A stretch of DNA of 64,000 nucleotides from Candidatus Poribacteria bacterium (GTDB lineage: Bacteria; Poribacteria; WGA-4E; PCPOR2b): the NCBI GenBank assembly GCA_003635265.1, contig PYIZ01000052.1, positions 62,001-126,000 on the forward strand, written 5' to 3'. Under the pieces are notes generated by a model, which saw only the letters and a list, made by a program, of their open reading frames with translations, made no database searches and was not told the DNA's origin. How positions within the stretch are numbered: the stretch's first letter is position 1; each line of letters begins with the position of its first letter. The position numbers and the translations under genes are program-made. This document shows positions 34,021 to 43,328 of the stretch, piece after piece.

Positions 34021-37000
34021 TTATTCACCACCACCGCCCCCGCCGGTACGACGTGGGATGTTTTGTGATTTCATATACTCCGTGATTTCGGTAATCTTAC
34101 CTTGCGCGTATCTCAACGCTCTGTTGACCTGTGTATCGCTAGGTGGAACTTCTGCATACTTACTCCACAATGCATCAAAGGAGTCAAGCGCGTCATTATA
34201 ATACTCATCATTTTCACCCGCTAACAGCATATACGCTTCACCAATTTGCACTAGAGACAGGTCGGCGTATTTAGTCGTCGGATATGTTTTGATGATGTCT
34301 TGGAACCCAGCGATTGCTTGCTCAACAGCTTCTTTCTGTTGATCTTCAGCTGCCACTCTCGCGCGATCGAAGTTCGAGGTCGCCTGAATATACACATCTG
34401 CCGAGAGGGCTCTTTTCGTATCGCGCAGGAAAACATCAGCCTGTTCTTTAGAGTCCGCATTGATATCGGGAACTGCTAATGCCTTCTCATACTGCTCGAT
34501 AGCCATTGTATAGAAGCGGATACGCTCCTCTTCCGTCACATCTGGGAGAACCCCTTGGTTATAGTAGGTATTGCCGATGTTGAGAAACGCTTCGGCTGCA
34601 AAGGGATTGGTTGGATAGTTGTTGGCGAGAATCTCGTTCACCTCAAAGACTTTGTCCAGCCATTTCTCCTGCTCCGCTTGCTCTTCCCGCTCCTCGGCAT
34701 TTTTCGCTAGTGCTGCATAGCAAGTTGAAATCGCGGCAAGGGATTCAGCGGCTTGTGCATGTTGTGGATTGATGCGACGAACCTTCTGATACTCTTCAAT
34801 AGCCTTCAGGTGGTTTTGACCTGCGAAGAACGCTTCACCTGCCTGATACTGCCAGAACGGAGCCTCTTTCGCATTAGGGAATCGTCGAGCGAGGTCTTTG
34901 AACGCCTCCGCTGACTGCTCAAAGAACTGAATAGTCTTTTCAGAAAACCCCTCATCGAAACCAAGCTGCATTCGACCCAGTTCATAGTAGGTGGGTGCGA
35001 GATAGCCCAATATGGTCTGGACGTTTTGCGCCACATCCGCTTGTGATGAAGCGGCGAAAATGCCTTTGTCCGCATATTCAACGAATTGCTTCAGCACCGG
35101 AACCGCACTATTGAGATCATCGGGAAGTTTGATCCCTGTACCAAGCGAGTAGTAAATCTGCCCGGCTGTAAAGAGCGCGTTCTGAACAAACGGACTAATG
35201 GTGTCATTGACCTTATCGGCTGGTGCTATATTAGCCGCTTCAATATAGGCGGCTGCAGCTTTCCGACTCGCATCAATATACGGCTGTAAGTCGGTACCAG
35301 GTTTATCCGAGAAGAGATCCCGCGCTTCATTGAAGTACAGCAGACCGAGATTATATTGTGCGGAAACCTGCTGTGGAACCGTTTGTGCCGCCTCGCGTGC
35401 AGCGACTGCTTGAGCAATTGCATCGTCCACACGCCCTAATTTAAGGTAGAGGTCGGATCGGCGAATGCCAGCGTCCGCCGCCATGGACTGAATGCTAGTA
35501 TTAGATTCACCACCGAATTGGCTAATCAAGGTTTCGTATGCTTGCAGGGCACTCTCAGGGTTATTCTGTTTTTCTTGGTAAATCAGACCCATTCGATAGT
35601 ACGCCTGCGCCTTGATGAGCGTATCTTTAGAAAGCTGAATCGCATTTTGATAGTTGAGGAGCGAATCATCATACTGGTTGAGATGTTCGTCTTGGGCATA
35701 CGCTATGGAGAAATAGGAGCGTCCCTTCTGATCATCATCGTCTGTATGCTGAATCACATACTGATATTCTCGCACAGCTGCCGCATGATCGCCAACAGCG
35801 GTATTCAAATCTGCAAGACGGGTATGTGCTTGACGAATTAGATCTTGCCGGGGTTTGTCCTCGGTTTGCCCTTCATACGAGGTCGTCTGACGAAACGCCG
35901 AAATTGCGCCCTTGCTATCATTCAGTGCATGCTTTGCTAGCCCTATCGTGTAATAGGCGCTGATTGCTGCATCCACATCAGGGTTTCTTTCAGTAACTTG
36001 CGTTGCAGTATTAACAGCATTCTGGAATGCAAGCTGTTGGGCACCTTCATCGGTGCTGTTTTGACCGATCTGATAGTAACAAACAGATGCCTGATATAGC
36101 GCGTTCGTCACGAGTTCGCTATTGGGGAACATCTGCACAAATGCTTGGTATTCAGCGAGTGCTTTTTCATGCTCATTGTCACCATAATACAGGTGTCCGA
36201 TTTTCAATTGTGCTCGTGAACGAGAATCTTCTGGCGCACCGGTATTCTGAGCAATTCGCTTCAGACTCGCAATGAGTTCAGCCTTTTCTTCTTCAGAATC
36301 GAGGCCCTGTTTTTCAATGGCGGTTGCTTTGACCAAGTCTATATGACCTAACGTCTTTTGGACTGTGGTGTTATCGCTACTGCCATGCTGTGCGTAAGCA
36401 GTATCGGCAACTTCTAGCACTTTTGGCCATACACTTGTATTTCCAGCCAATGCCATGTCACGATAAGCGAGTACTAGACCGTAATATGACTCAACTGCAT
36501 TCGGGCTGTCCGCATAATCCTCAATCGATTTCTGGAAGGCAGCAACAGATTTATCCAAGAGGGCTGCGTCATCGGATGCCGCTTTCGCCGCTTTATAGTA
36601 ACAAAGTCCAACAAGATACTGTGCATCGTCGGCGTATTCGCCGGTTGGGTTACCCGCAACGACGTTTTCATATTCAACCGCTGCTTCAGCATACCGTTCC
36701 TCAGAGCGGAGTAGGTCTGCCAGCTTAATTTCTGCGAGCGAGCGGTTGTCCGTATCCAAAGCATCCATTATCGACTGATAATGCGCCACGGCTTCGCTGT
36801 TCTTGCCTTCTTTGACAAGACTTTGTGCAATTAGCAGCTGTGCACGTTGATAATTGTCGCTTTCCGGGAGAATCGCGGTGTAGAGTTCGCGAGCCTTACC
36901 CCACGCATTCAGTTTTTCGTGGGACAGGGCTTGATTCATAACACATGCCTCAACCTGCATTGGACGCTGCGGGAAATCGTCGTAACGTCCCTGCTCGACA

Positions 37001-38730
37001 CCGGCGAGGAAGGTGCCATTTTCTTCTCCCCCTTTAATCTCTGGTCCTTGGAATTTTTCTATTGCTTGCTGATAGGCATTTACAGCGTTCTGGAGTAGTG
37101 CCTCGTTAAAGACTGCGTCTGCATCGCCTTCACGATATCCCTCCGGCTTAGCTGCTTCGTAGTATGACCGCGCTTCCTGAAATTTGCCGATCAATTTAAT
37201 CAGGTGAAACTTCGGAAAGTCACGATACTCCCAAAGTTTAGCGTATTCTGCAGCTGCATCCTCATACTGCTTGAAATCATTAAATTTTAGATCTGCAAAC
37301 TTCAACTGAACTTCAGCAGCAAGGAGGTCAAGCTCATTATCCATGCGGTTTTTATCAATAAATTCCCGCGCAACAGCCTCAAGCTCATCCTTTCGCCCGA
37401 GGGCGTTCAACGCCCAGATAGCACCATAGAGTGCATGAGATGCGACCGGATCCGCCGGGAAGTCATCAACAGCTTTCTGATACCACACAAGCGCTGTTTC
37501 ATAAGACGCATTTGCCGAATCTGTTTCACCAGCATCTTTCAGGTCAGTAGCCAGCTTATAGTTTGATTCTCCCATCTGGTAGGTGACATAAGGGATAAAA
37601 TCGGTCTCTTCTGGATGTTCGTCCAGAACACGCTGGTAAGCGACAGCGGCTTCAGCCCAAACTGCCGACTTGAAATAGCTATCGGCAATACCCAATTTCG
37701 CCTCGCTAATGAAATCACACTCTGGATACTCTTCGAGCAGGGTATTGTATGATTCTATTGCGTTGGGGTAATCTTGTTGCTCGTAGTAGGTACGACCAAT
37801 GGTTACCTGAATTTCTGCTTGCAGGTCCCGATCGTCCGTATTCTGCAAAGCAAGTTCATAGTTGACTCGCGCATTGTCATAGTCTTTCTGTTTTGAGTAA
37901 ATCGCCCCTATGTCAAAATAGGCAGCGGTTACATAACCACTTGTCGGGTGCTCCGTGATAAACTGGGTGTATCTACCAATTGCCTCTTCATCACGGGCGA
38001 GTTGATTCAAACAGAAAGCGGCTTTGTACATCGCCTCCGCTTGCAGATCTACGAAGGTTTTAAATTCTTCGGTGGCAAGCTTATCAAATTCTGGGTATGC
38101 CTGCTCGTAATTCTTCTCGTTGAGGAAAGATTGCGCGATTAGGTGTTGTGCATCATCTTTGAAGTCTGAGTTTGGGAATCCGTCTAGCACCTGTTTATAC
38201 GCTCGGCGCGCTGAGTCATACTTTTGCAGTTTATAATTGAGCTGCCCAATTGCGTACCAAGCATTTTCGACAAACAAGCTATTAGGGAAGTTTTCAATCA
38301 ATGTGTGAAACTTCGGTTCGGCGAGTTCAAATTTCTCTTGTTTGTAGAGGACGTGTCCCCATAGGTAGGTTAACCCTTCCTGATGTTTCGGCACAGTGGC
38401 ATTCGGTGCAACCTTTTCAATCTGCTCGATTGCATTGTCATAGTAGGTGATATCACCACTCTGCTCCGCCCATTTAGAATAGTTGACTGCAATTTTGTAA
38501 TTTGCAAGGGTGAAGAAGTCTTTATCAATAACCTCGGTCTTGACCCCCCATTTGACAGATTCCTCAAGGGCTTGATTGTATTTTCCAATTGACCCTTCGT
38601 AATCATTTTGACTGTAGAGTTGTTCTGCTTCGTTATAGAGGCGTTCGACCTTTTTAGAACTGCCTGCCGGCCAAAACAGAACGACAGCTAAGGCTACTCC
38701 GGCGAGGACGCCTAACAGTTTCGGATTCAT
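34021..38730 (-). CDS. Giant membrane-anchored tetratricopeptide-repeat protein
   Basis: 1569 residues. The N-terminal hydrophobic helix (KLLGVLAGVALAVVLFWPAG) looks like a signal anchor, after which the protein is TPR units to near the C-terminus, e.g. YEGSIGKYNQALEES, AEPKFHTLIENFPNSLFVENAWYAIG, and AIEQYEKALAVPD. It ends in RRTGGGGGGE. The bulk is probably extracytoplasmic. AAGGAGAT precedes the ATG. It follows an ECF sigma/anti-sigma pair on the same strand, separated by a 180-base gap with a dispersed repeat. Repeats of the NFPNS..A type resemble BamD/YbgF-like outer-membrane-associated TPRs, so an envelope scaffold is a fair guess. Confidence 0.88.
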   Translation of the reverse strand: MNPKLLGVLAGVALAVVLFWPAGSSKKVERLYNEAEQLYSQNDYEGSIGKYNQALEESVKWGVKTEVIDKDFFTLANYKIAVNYSKWAEQSGDITYYDNAIEQIEKVAPNATVPKHQEGLTYLWGHVLYKQEKFELAEPKFHTLIENFPNSLFVENAWYAIGQLNYKLQKYDSARRAYKQVLDGFPNSDFKDDAQHLIAQSFLNEKNYEQAYPEFDKLATEEFKTFVDLQAEAMYKAAFCLNQLARDEEAIGRYTQFITEHPTSGYVTAAYFDIGAIYSKQKDYDNARVNYELALQNTDDRDLQAEIQVTIGRTYYEQQDYPNAIESYNTLLEEYPECDFISEAKLGIADSYFKSAVWAEAAVAYQRVLDEHPEETDFIPYVTYQMGESNYKLATDLKDAGETDSANASYETALVWYQKAVDDFPADPVASHALYGAIWALNALGRKDELEAVAREFIDKNRMDNELDLLAAEVQLKFADLKFNDFKQYEDAAAEYAKLWEYRDFPKFHLIKLIGKFQEARSYYEAAKPEGYREGDADAVFNEALLQNAVNAYQQAIEKFQGPEIKGGEENGTFLAGVEQGRYDDFPQRPMQVEACVMNQALSHEKLNAWGKARELYTAILPESDNYQRAQLLIAQSLVKEGKNSEAVAHYQSIMDALDTDNRSLAEIKLADLLRSEERYAEAAVEYENVVAGNPTGEYADDAQYLVGLCYYKAAKAASDDAALLDKSVAAFQKSIEDYADSPNAVESYYGLVLAYRDMALAGNTSVWPKVLEVADTAYAQHGSSDNTTVQKTLGHIDLVKATAIEKQGLDSEEEKAELIASLKRIAQNTGAPEDSRSRAQLKIGHLYYGDNEHEKALAEYQAFVQMFPNSELVTNALYQASVCYYQIGQNSTDEGAQQLAFQNAVNTATQVTERNPDVDAAISAYYTIGLAKHALNDSKGAISAFRQTTSYEGQTEDKPRQDLIRQAHTRLADLNTAVGDHAAAVREYQYVIQHTDDDDQKGRSYFSIAYAQDEHLNQYDDSLLNYQNAIQLSKDTLIKAQAYYRMGLIYQEKQNNPESALQAYETLISQFGGESNTSIQSMAADAGIRRSDLYLKLGRVDDAIAQAVAAREAAQTVPQQVSAQYNLGLLYFNEARDLFSDKPGTDLQPYIDASRKAAAAYIEAANIAPADKVNDTISPFVQNALFTAGQIYYSLGTGIKLPDDLNSAVPVLKQFVEYADKGIFAASSQADVAQNVQTILGYLAPTYYELGRMQLGFDEGFSEKTIQFFEQSAEAFKDLARRFPNAKEAPFWQYQAGEAFFAGQNHLKAIEEYQKVRRINPQHAQAAESLAAISTCYAALAKNAEEREEQAEQEKWLDKVFEVNEILANNYPTNPFAAEAFLNIGNTYYNQGVLPDVTEEERIRFYTMAIEQYEKALAVPDINADSKEQADVFLRDTKRALSADVYIQATSNFDRARVAAEDQQKEAVEQAIAGFQDIIKTYPTTKYADLSLVQIGEAYMLLAGENDEYYNDALDSFDALWSKYAEVPPSDTQVNRALRYAQGKITEITEYMKSQNIPRRTGGGGGGE

Positions 38731-38783
38731 TAGATCTCCTTTCGGATCGTAGTTAGAGAGGGTTGTTAAATTAAAATATTCCC

Positions 38784-38910
38784 CTCACCCCAGTGGGGTT
38801 TCAAGTTAGGGAACGCAGATCTGCGTTCTGCACGAGAAATCGTAGCATATTTTAGTAAGCGACACAAGTTTTTTATTGGAATTTTAGATGGAAGTTAGCG
38901 ATCTATCTAG
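38784..38910. repeat. Family C repeat, copy 1
   Basis: Shares ~110 bases with 42076-42192: GTTAGGGAACGCAGATCTGCGTTC, then AATCGTAGCATA, then ACACAAGTTTTTT and a TAGCG(A/G)TCTA end. The palindrome GAACGCAGATCTGCGTTC is perfect. Located between the anti-sigma stop and the giant TPR start. Confidence 0.65.
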
Positions 38911-39861
38911 TTAAAGTTTGACAGAATCATAAACTTCCGTAATAGAGAAACTCGGTAATGGTACATTCATCAGCATCTCAACAACGCCATTCAGTGAGCG
39001 ATTATCACTCCAACCAATTTCCGCCGAAGTAGGAATCGCCACAACACCCAAGGGCTGCGAGAAATCTTCTTTCGCAGCAATTGGTTCAGGGCTTGATAAC
39101 TGGGCAACTGCCACTAGGTCGGGAGAAGGATCATCGATCGTCATTGCTTTGAACGTATCACTGTCGTTAATGAAGTTACTGTCACTAACGGGATCTGGTT
39201 GGTGCCCCTCCCACCTTGATAACTCTGCAAGTGATTCAATAACCTCAATCTCCTTATCTATATTTTGTCTGCCCTGAACAACATTCTCAGGAAGTGTCTG
39301 CGTTGTTGCAACAAGTCGCTCGCGGTTACTGACTAACTCTCGATTTCCACTCTCCTTTGAGGGAGCGGTTGGCTGGACTTTAACGACCTGCGACAAGTTT
39401 ACAGTATTAGAACGATCTTGTTCTTGGGATTGGAAGGATTTATATGCAGACAGACTGATAAGAACGATGAGCAGCGTCCACGCATAAGCAGGAGCCTGTT
39501 TAACCCACCCAATAGGAAAACTAATTAGCTTGCTGAAAGACCTGATAGACTGATGTAGAAACTCTTGAAATCTCCAAGCAATCGCTTGAGAAAACGCGGT
39601 AACGCCCCACCATATAGGACGAGGACGTTTTTCAATCAACCGCTGCAACTGCTCCCCAAATTGATCGTAATAACCCTCTGGGGGTTGTGGAGGGACATGA
39701 ACACGAAGCAGCGCCTCTGTCCGTCGCAAAGCTTTCAATTCGAGTTGGCAATCCTGACAAAATCGCAGATGTTGAGCTACGATGATAGTTTGCCGGGCAG
39801 AAAGTGTGTAGTCTATATAATCAGACAAGCACCGTTGAATTGAACGACATTGAGGTTTCAT
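38911..39861 (-). CDS. Zinc-finger (zf-HC2) anti-sigma factor, second locus
   Basis: 316 residues. The N-terminal HLRFCQDC (H-x3-C-x2-C) is preceded by CLSDYIDYTLSARQ, typical of anti-sigma ZAS domains. One transmembrane helix lies at about residues 122-140 (APAYAWTLLIVLISLSAY), then a ~175-residue acidic, Ser/Thr/Pro-rich extracytoplasmic part. It pairs with the ECF sigma gene 67 bases upstream. Confidence 0.87.
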   Translation of the reverse strand: MKPQCRSIQRCLSDYIDYTLSARQTIIVAQHLRFCQDCQLELKALRRTEALLRVHVPPQPPEGYYDQFGEQLQRLIEKRPRPIWWGVTAFSQAIAWRFQEFLHQSIRSFSKLISFPIGWVKQAPAYAWTLLIVLISLSAYKSFQSQEQDRSNTVNLSQVVKVQPTAPSKESGNRELVSNRERLVATTQTLPENVVQGRQNIDKEIEVIESLAELSRWEGHQPDPVSDSNFINDSDTFKAMTIDDPSPDLVAVAQLSSPEPIAAKEDFSQPLGVVAIPTSAEIGWSDNRSLNGVVEMLMNVPLPSFSITEVYDSVKL

Positions 39862-39928
39862 GTATTCCTCGTTATGTTTCTATTATTGCCGGGGTAAGTC
39901 GTGCCATAACTTGGGCACATTTGCGGGT

Positions 39929-40534
39929 TCAGTCGTTTTTCGCTATTGGAGGAAAATCTGTTGCGTCCACATAAGGCTTCAACAAATCTTTCAATTTATG
40001 TCTAGCGTAATGCAGCCGGGAACGTACTGTTCCCTCGGAGCAGTTGAGAATCGAGGCAATTTCTGGGTGTGTTAAACCTTCAAACTCGTGGAGAATGACA
40101 ACGGTTCTTTGTTTGAGTGGCAAACTATTTACTGCTTGGGTGACCCATCTTTGCCGCTCTTTTCTTTCAAGGTTCAGATGAGGATTATTTGCCAGATCTG
40201 TGGCTCGCCTCAGATCCGGATGAATTTCCATCTCACTAGTGGCTGAAAGCGGGGATTCACGACGGCGCTCCCGGCGTTTGACGAGATTCGTAGCATGGTT
40301 GACAACAATACGATAAAGCCACGTTTCAAAAGCAGCATCCTTGCGAAAGCTGTGAATAGATTCATACACTTTCAGAAACGTATCTTGCATGACATCATTT
40401 GCGTCTTCATGGTTTTTTGTAATCTGAATCGCAACCCGATAAACGAGCCGCTTATACTTCTCAACCAGAATCGCTAGTGCTGCCATATCTCCTTCACGGA
40501 GTTCATCAATAAGCAACGTTTCGATTCGTTCCAC
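39929..40534 (-). CDS. ECF-family RNA polymerase sigma factor, second locus
   Basis: 201 residues. Region 2 is seen in LVEKYKRLVYRVAIQITKN, then EDANDVMQDTFLKVYESI and FETWLYRIVVNHA. Region 4 is ERQRWVTQAVNSLPLKQRTVVILHEFEGLTHPEIASILNCSEGTVRSRLHYAR. A cognate zinc-finger anti-sigma gene follows and then the giant TPR gene, so the target regulon may include that envelope protein (inference). Confidence 0.93.
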   Translation of the reverse strand: MERIETLLIDELREGDMAALAILVEKYKRLVYRVAIQITKNHEDANDVMQDTFLKVYESIHSFRKDAAFETWLYRIVVNHATNLVKRRERRRESPLSATSEMEIHPDLRRATDLANNPHLNLERKERQRWVTQAVNSLPLKQRTVVILHEFEGLTHPEIASILNCSEGTVRSRLHYARHKLKDLLKPYVDATDFPPIAKND

Positions 40535-40568
40535 AGAACTTTCTCCCCAATTTTGCTGCTCTCAACTG

Positions 40569-40597
40569 TTTAGACAACTCAGGCTCAAGAACCGTTC
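40569..40597 (-). promoter_or_regulatory. Candidate ECF-type promoter of the second sigma operon
   Basis: On the minus strand a GAAC element is followed after 19 bases by TCTAAA, about 35 bases before the sigma ATG. ECF promoters often have an AAC-containing -35 and such spacing; if real, the sigma factor would autoregulate. The match is short. Confidence 0.3.
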
Positions 40598-40737
40598 AAA
40601 AATTTTGGCAGAATTTGATCTTTTATTAAGAAGTCATATTAAATCAGCATTATTTTATCAGATTATGTGTTGTTTGTAAAGCCCTTTGATGACAATGTTG
40701 CAAACAAACTTATATGCTCACTGGAAACTTCTAAGCG

Positions 40738-40778
40738 AAAAAAAAGGGCAACATGCCTATGACACGTTGCCCTTTTTT
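40738..40778 (-). terminator. Terminator, probably bidirectional, after the lipoprotein gene
   Basis: AAAAAAAAGGGCAAC...GTTGCCCTTTTTT: a GC stem flanked by A- and T-runs on both sides, so it could work in either direction. It lies 33 bases past the lipoprotein stop. Confidence 0.75.
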
Positions 40779-40810
40779 CAAACATTCAAACCGCAAACAA
40801 AACGGTTTAT

Positions 40811-41545
40811 TTACTCTTTTGGTTTGGTAACGAAGGTAAGCGTTGTATCCAACGGATTACCGGCAGCATCTTGAACTTTGATCTCAACCTTATAGGTTGT
40901 TTCGTTAGCGAGTTCCTGCCCCGCAACCGCAGTCAGTGTTGCTGTCGCACCCTGCACGGTTGCAATCCAGTTGAGGTTCGCACCTGCTTCGTCGGTCAGC
41001 GTAACGGTTCCTGTGACATTTTCGTCGAAGTCAAACCGGAAACCACCTGCATTGATTGGCGCGGGGTCAACATCTGCGGCAGCATCTGCGACCGTACCAG
41101 CTGTAATTGTTGGTGCTGTCGTGTCCGCGTCCTTAACGTTATAAGGACCAACTGCTGCGGAACCTTGGCTACCATCTCTGTTAGTCCAAGCAACATTTAG
41201 GCTTTGACCTGGACCTTCCTGTAGCGTAGGTGATGCTTCCCAAGTATCACCAGATCCCGTAGCTGCGGCACCGTTGACTGTCACTGCGTCGACACCGGCA
41301 TCAAGTTTCAGGGTGAATTTGGTGTTTGAAGGAATTTCCCCGCCACCCGGAGCAGGAGTTGCTTGGACACTTGTTGCGGGAGGTGGTCCCTCAGGGGCGG
41401 CATCGTCATTATTGTTATCATCATTATTGTCATCATCATCATCATCGTTGCCCCCACCACAACCGGTGACCATAAAGGCAACAAACATGATGGATATTAT
41501 AAGGGCGAGTACGCCCCAGAATTTGTGCTGCGTGAGTTGGTACAT
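40811..41545 (-). CDS. Lipoprotein with Asp/Asn-rich linker and Ig-like (Big) domain
   Basis: 244 residues from MYQLTQHKFW, chosen over a TTG ten codons upstream because AGGAGA precedes it. The lipobox is MVTGC. Right after the Cys comes an acidic tract GGGNDDDDDDNNDDNNNDD encoded by near-tandem GAT/AAT codons, then two beta-sandwich regions; the C-terminal one (TAPTITAGTVADAAADV...LDTTLTFV) matches bacterial Ig-like Big_5-type domains. Probably a surface lipoprotein; function unknown. Confidence 0.8.
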   Translation of the reverse strand: MYQLTQHKFWGVLALIISIMFVAFMVTGCGGGNDDDDDDNNDDNNNDDAAPEGPPPATSVQATPAPGGGEIPSNTKFTLKLDAGVDAVTVNGAAATGSGDTWEASPTLQEGPGQSLNVAWTNRDGSQGSAAVGPYNVKDADTTAPTITAGTVADAAADVDPAPINAGGFRFDFDENVTGTVTLTDEAGANLNWIATVQGATATLTAVAGQELANETTYKVEIKVQDAAGNPLDTTLTFVTKPKE

Positions 41546-42277
41546 TTGTTTCGTATCTCCTATTGTTTGCCGCAACTCATTTTCGTATGCTAAGGTTTAT
41601 GAATCTTGTGTCATATGAACTTTTGGTGCCTCTCGTTTATGTGAGAGCCTCTTAAGTTCAATTGACTTCATCTTGGCAAGAACGAGTTGCGACTAAAAAT
41701 GGTAACTTGCTTTCAATGAAGCCTGACATCAAAAGCATTCACAAGGTGGTCATTTTGACCTTTGCGTTTCTACTCGCGGTAACCTTCTTATATTTTTTGA
41801 AAGCTCCCCGCGTGTGGCCACAACGCAGGTTAAACGTTGTTATCCATTTAGCGTATCAAAGTTTGTGATTTTTGTAAAGAGAAATCTTCACATTTTTTTC
41901 AAAAATTTTGATTGCCAAATGTTTGATGGGCGATATTCTACCAAACTTTGCAAAAAAAGTAAAGTAAAAAACGAAAAAAGGCACGATTATCCATAACAAC
42001 ACCTAAATTAGCATATTTCACTGCCTAAATTCGGCGCCATTCGTTTGGTATAGCCCATATATTAAACCAATACTATCACCTCAGCGGGGTGGTAGGTTAG
42101 GGGACGCAAATTTGCGTTCCGTATAAAAATCGTAGCATACTTGCGTAAGAAACACAAGTTTTTTGTTGAAGAACAGCAAGGTAGCGGTCTACAATCCGAA
42201 GTCAGAGAAATGGGAGCTAACCGCAAAATTAAAGTAGTTTGTTCACTCGTTGGACGTGAAACCTCACCATTCTATTC
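41546..42277. other. Long AT-rich intergenic region
   Basis: 732 bases between the lipoprotein start and the dprA stop. A 68-codon plus-strand ORF with a hydrophobic segment exists but lacks a ribosome site. The right half holds family C copy 2. I see no RNA gene. Confidence 0.4.
42076..42192. repeat. Family C repeat, copy 2
   Basis: GGTTAGGGGACGCAAATTTGCGTTCC, AAATCGTAGCATAC, AAACACAAGTTTTTTGTTG and TAGCGGTCTACA align with copy 1 over about 110 bases. The palindrome is changed at both arms (CGCAAATTTGCG against CGCAGATCTGCG), so pairing is kept. Located 3' of dprA. Confidence 0.65.
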
Positions 42278-43216
42278 CTAAAATAGATCCATCTGTTCGC
42301 CTGTGAGGTGAGCGGCTTGAATCTTTTCTAGCTGGTCGGGATCCGATAAAACGTCAACGACCTTATCGAGCTGATCTGGCGAGATAGGATAAGCGCCCTG
42401 CTGAATGAGCTTACGTGGTCCCTCACTTAATCGAGAGCCATTCTCCCAGTTACAGGCAAACACGAGGCGATCTTGCTCTAAAGCGAAAGCTGCTGCGCGG
42501 ATTGCACCACCGTTTTCATTTTCTTCAACAACGATTGTTGCTATTGAAAGCCCGCTGATGATCCGATTCCGAAGCACAAGATTGGCGGGTGTTGGTTGTG
42601 TCGTAAAAGGGTGTTCGGAAAAAAGTACGCCGTTCTCACAGATTTGATCGGCAAGCTCCCGCTTTTCGCTTGGGTGGATCGAAAGTAAATCGCTTCCTAC
42701 GACACCGATGGTAGTGCCATTGGCGGATAATGCCCCTAAGTGCGCGGAGGTGTCAATCCCTACGGCAAGTCCACTAACGACCGTCACTCCCGCTTGAGTA
42801 AGGCGTGTTGAAAGTTCAAGCGTTGTTAAAATTCCCAAATCTGTGGGGGATGTTGTACCGACAATAGCGACAGCCTTGTCGCTCATTTGAGGTAGATTCC
42901 CTTTTTTACAAAGGATTGGTGGGGCGTTTGAAATTTCCTTGAGTTGCGTAGGATAGTCTTCATCTTCAGTGCAGAGAATATCAATATCGCGACTTTTGAA
43001 CCACTTGATGTGGCGGCGAAATTCAGCGACCCGTATCCTTGCCTTTAGGATCCGTGCTGCCAAGAGCGGATTGAAGAGTGGCACCCGCGCAATTTCGGAA
43101 AGTTCCGCATCAAAGATAGCTTCAATTGTTCCAAAGCGATTGATCAAACGCTTAATTCGCATTGGTCCCACACCGTCAACTGAAGCGAGTGCGAACCAAA
43201 ATTCTTGTCCGGCCAT
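42278..43216 (-). CDS. dprA: DNA processing protein DprA
   Basis: 312 residues. DprA protects incoming single-stranded DNA in transformation and loads RecA. A helical N-terminal domain (VDGVGPMRIKRLINRFG) is followed by the Rossmann domain with AIVGTTSPTDLG, SGLAVGIDTSAHLGAL and the signature RNRIISGLS. The C-terminal winged helix common in longer homologs is reduced or missing. No Shine-Dalgarno is obvious. No competence pilus genes are near. Confidence 0.9.
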   Translation of the reverse strand: MAGQEFWFALASVDGVGPMRIKRLINRFGTIEAIFDAELSEIARVPLFNPLLAARILKARIRVAEFRRHIKWFKSRDIDILCTEDEDYPTQLKEISNAPPILCKKGNLPQMSDKAVAIVGTTSPTDLGILTTLELSTRLTQAGVTVVSGLAVGIDTSAHLGALSANGTTIGVVGSDLLSIHPSEKRELADQICENGVLFSEHPFTTQPTPANLVLRNRIISGLSIATIVVEENENGGAIRAAAFALEQDRLVFACNWENGSRLSEGPRKLIQQGAYPISPDQLDKVVDVLSDPDQLEKIQAAHLTGEQMDLF

Positions 43217-43328
43217 AGTCTATTGCCAGTTTTAGTGTCATTACTTCAACCGCGTGACAGGAGTTGAAGGGACAGACTTTCAACATCAAAACGTAGGAAA
43301 GTTCGTGGTATTTTGGGAGGGAAAAGTT

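Noticed and set aside
41662-41868. 68-codon plus-strand ORF with a hydrophobic stretch
   Set aside because: No ribosome site, in an AT-rich gap where hydrophobic-looking ORFs arise by chance.
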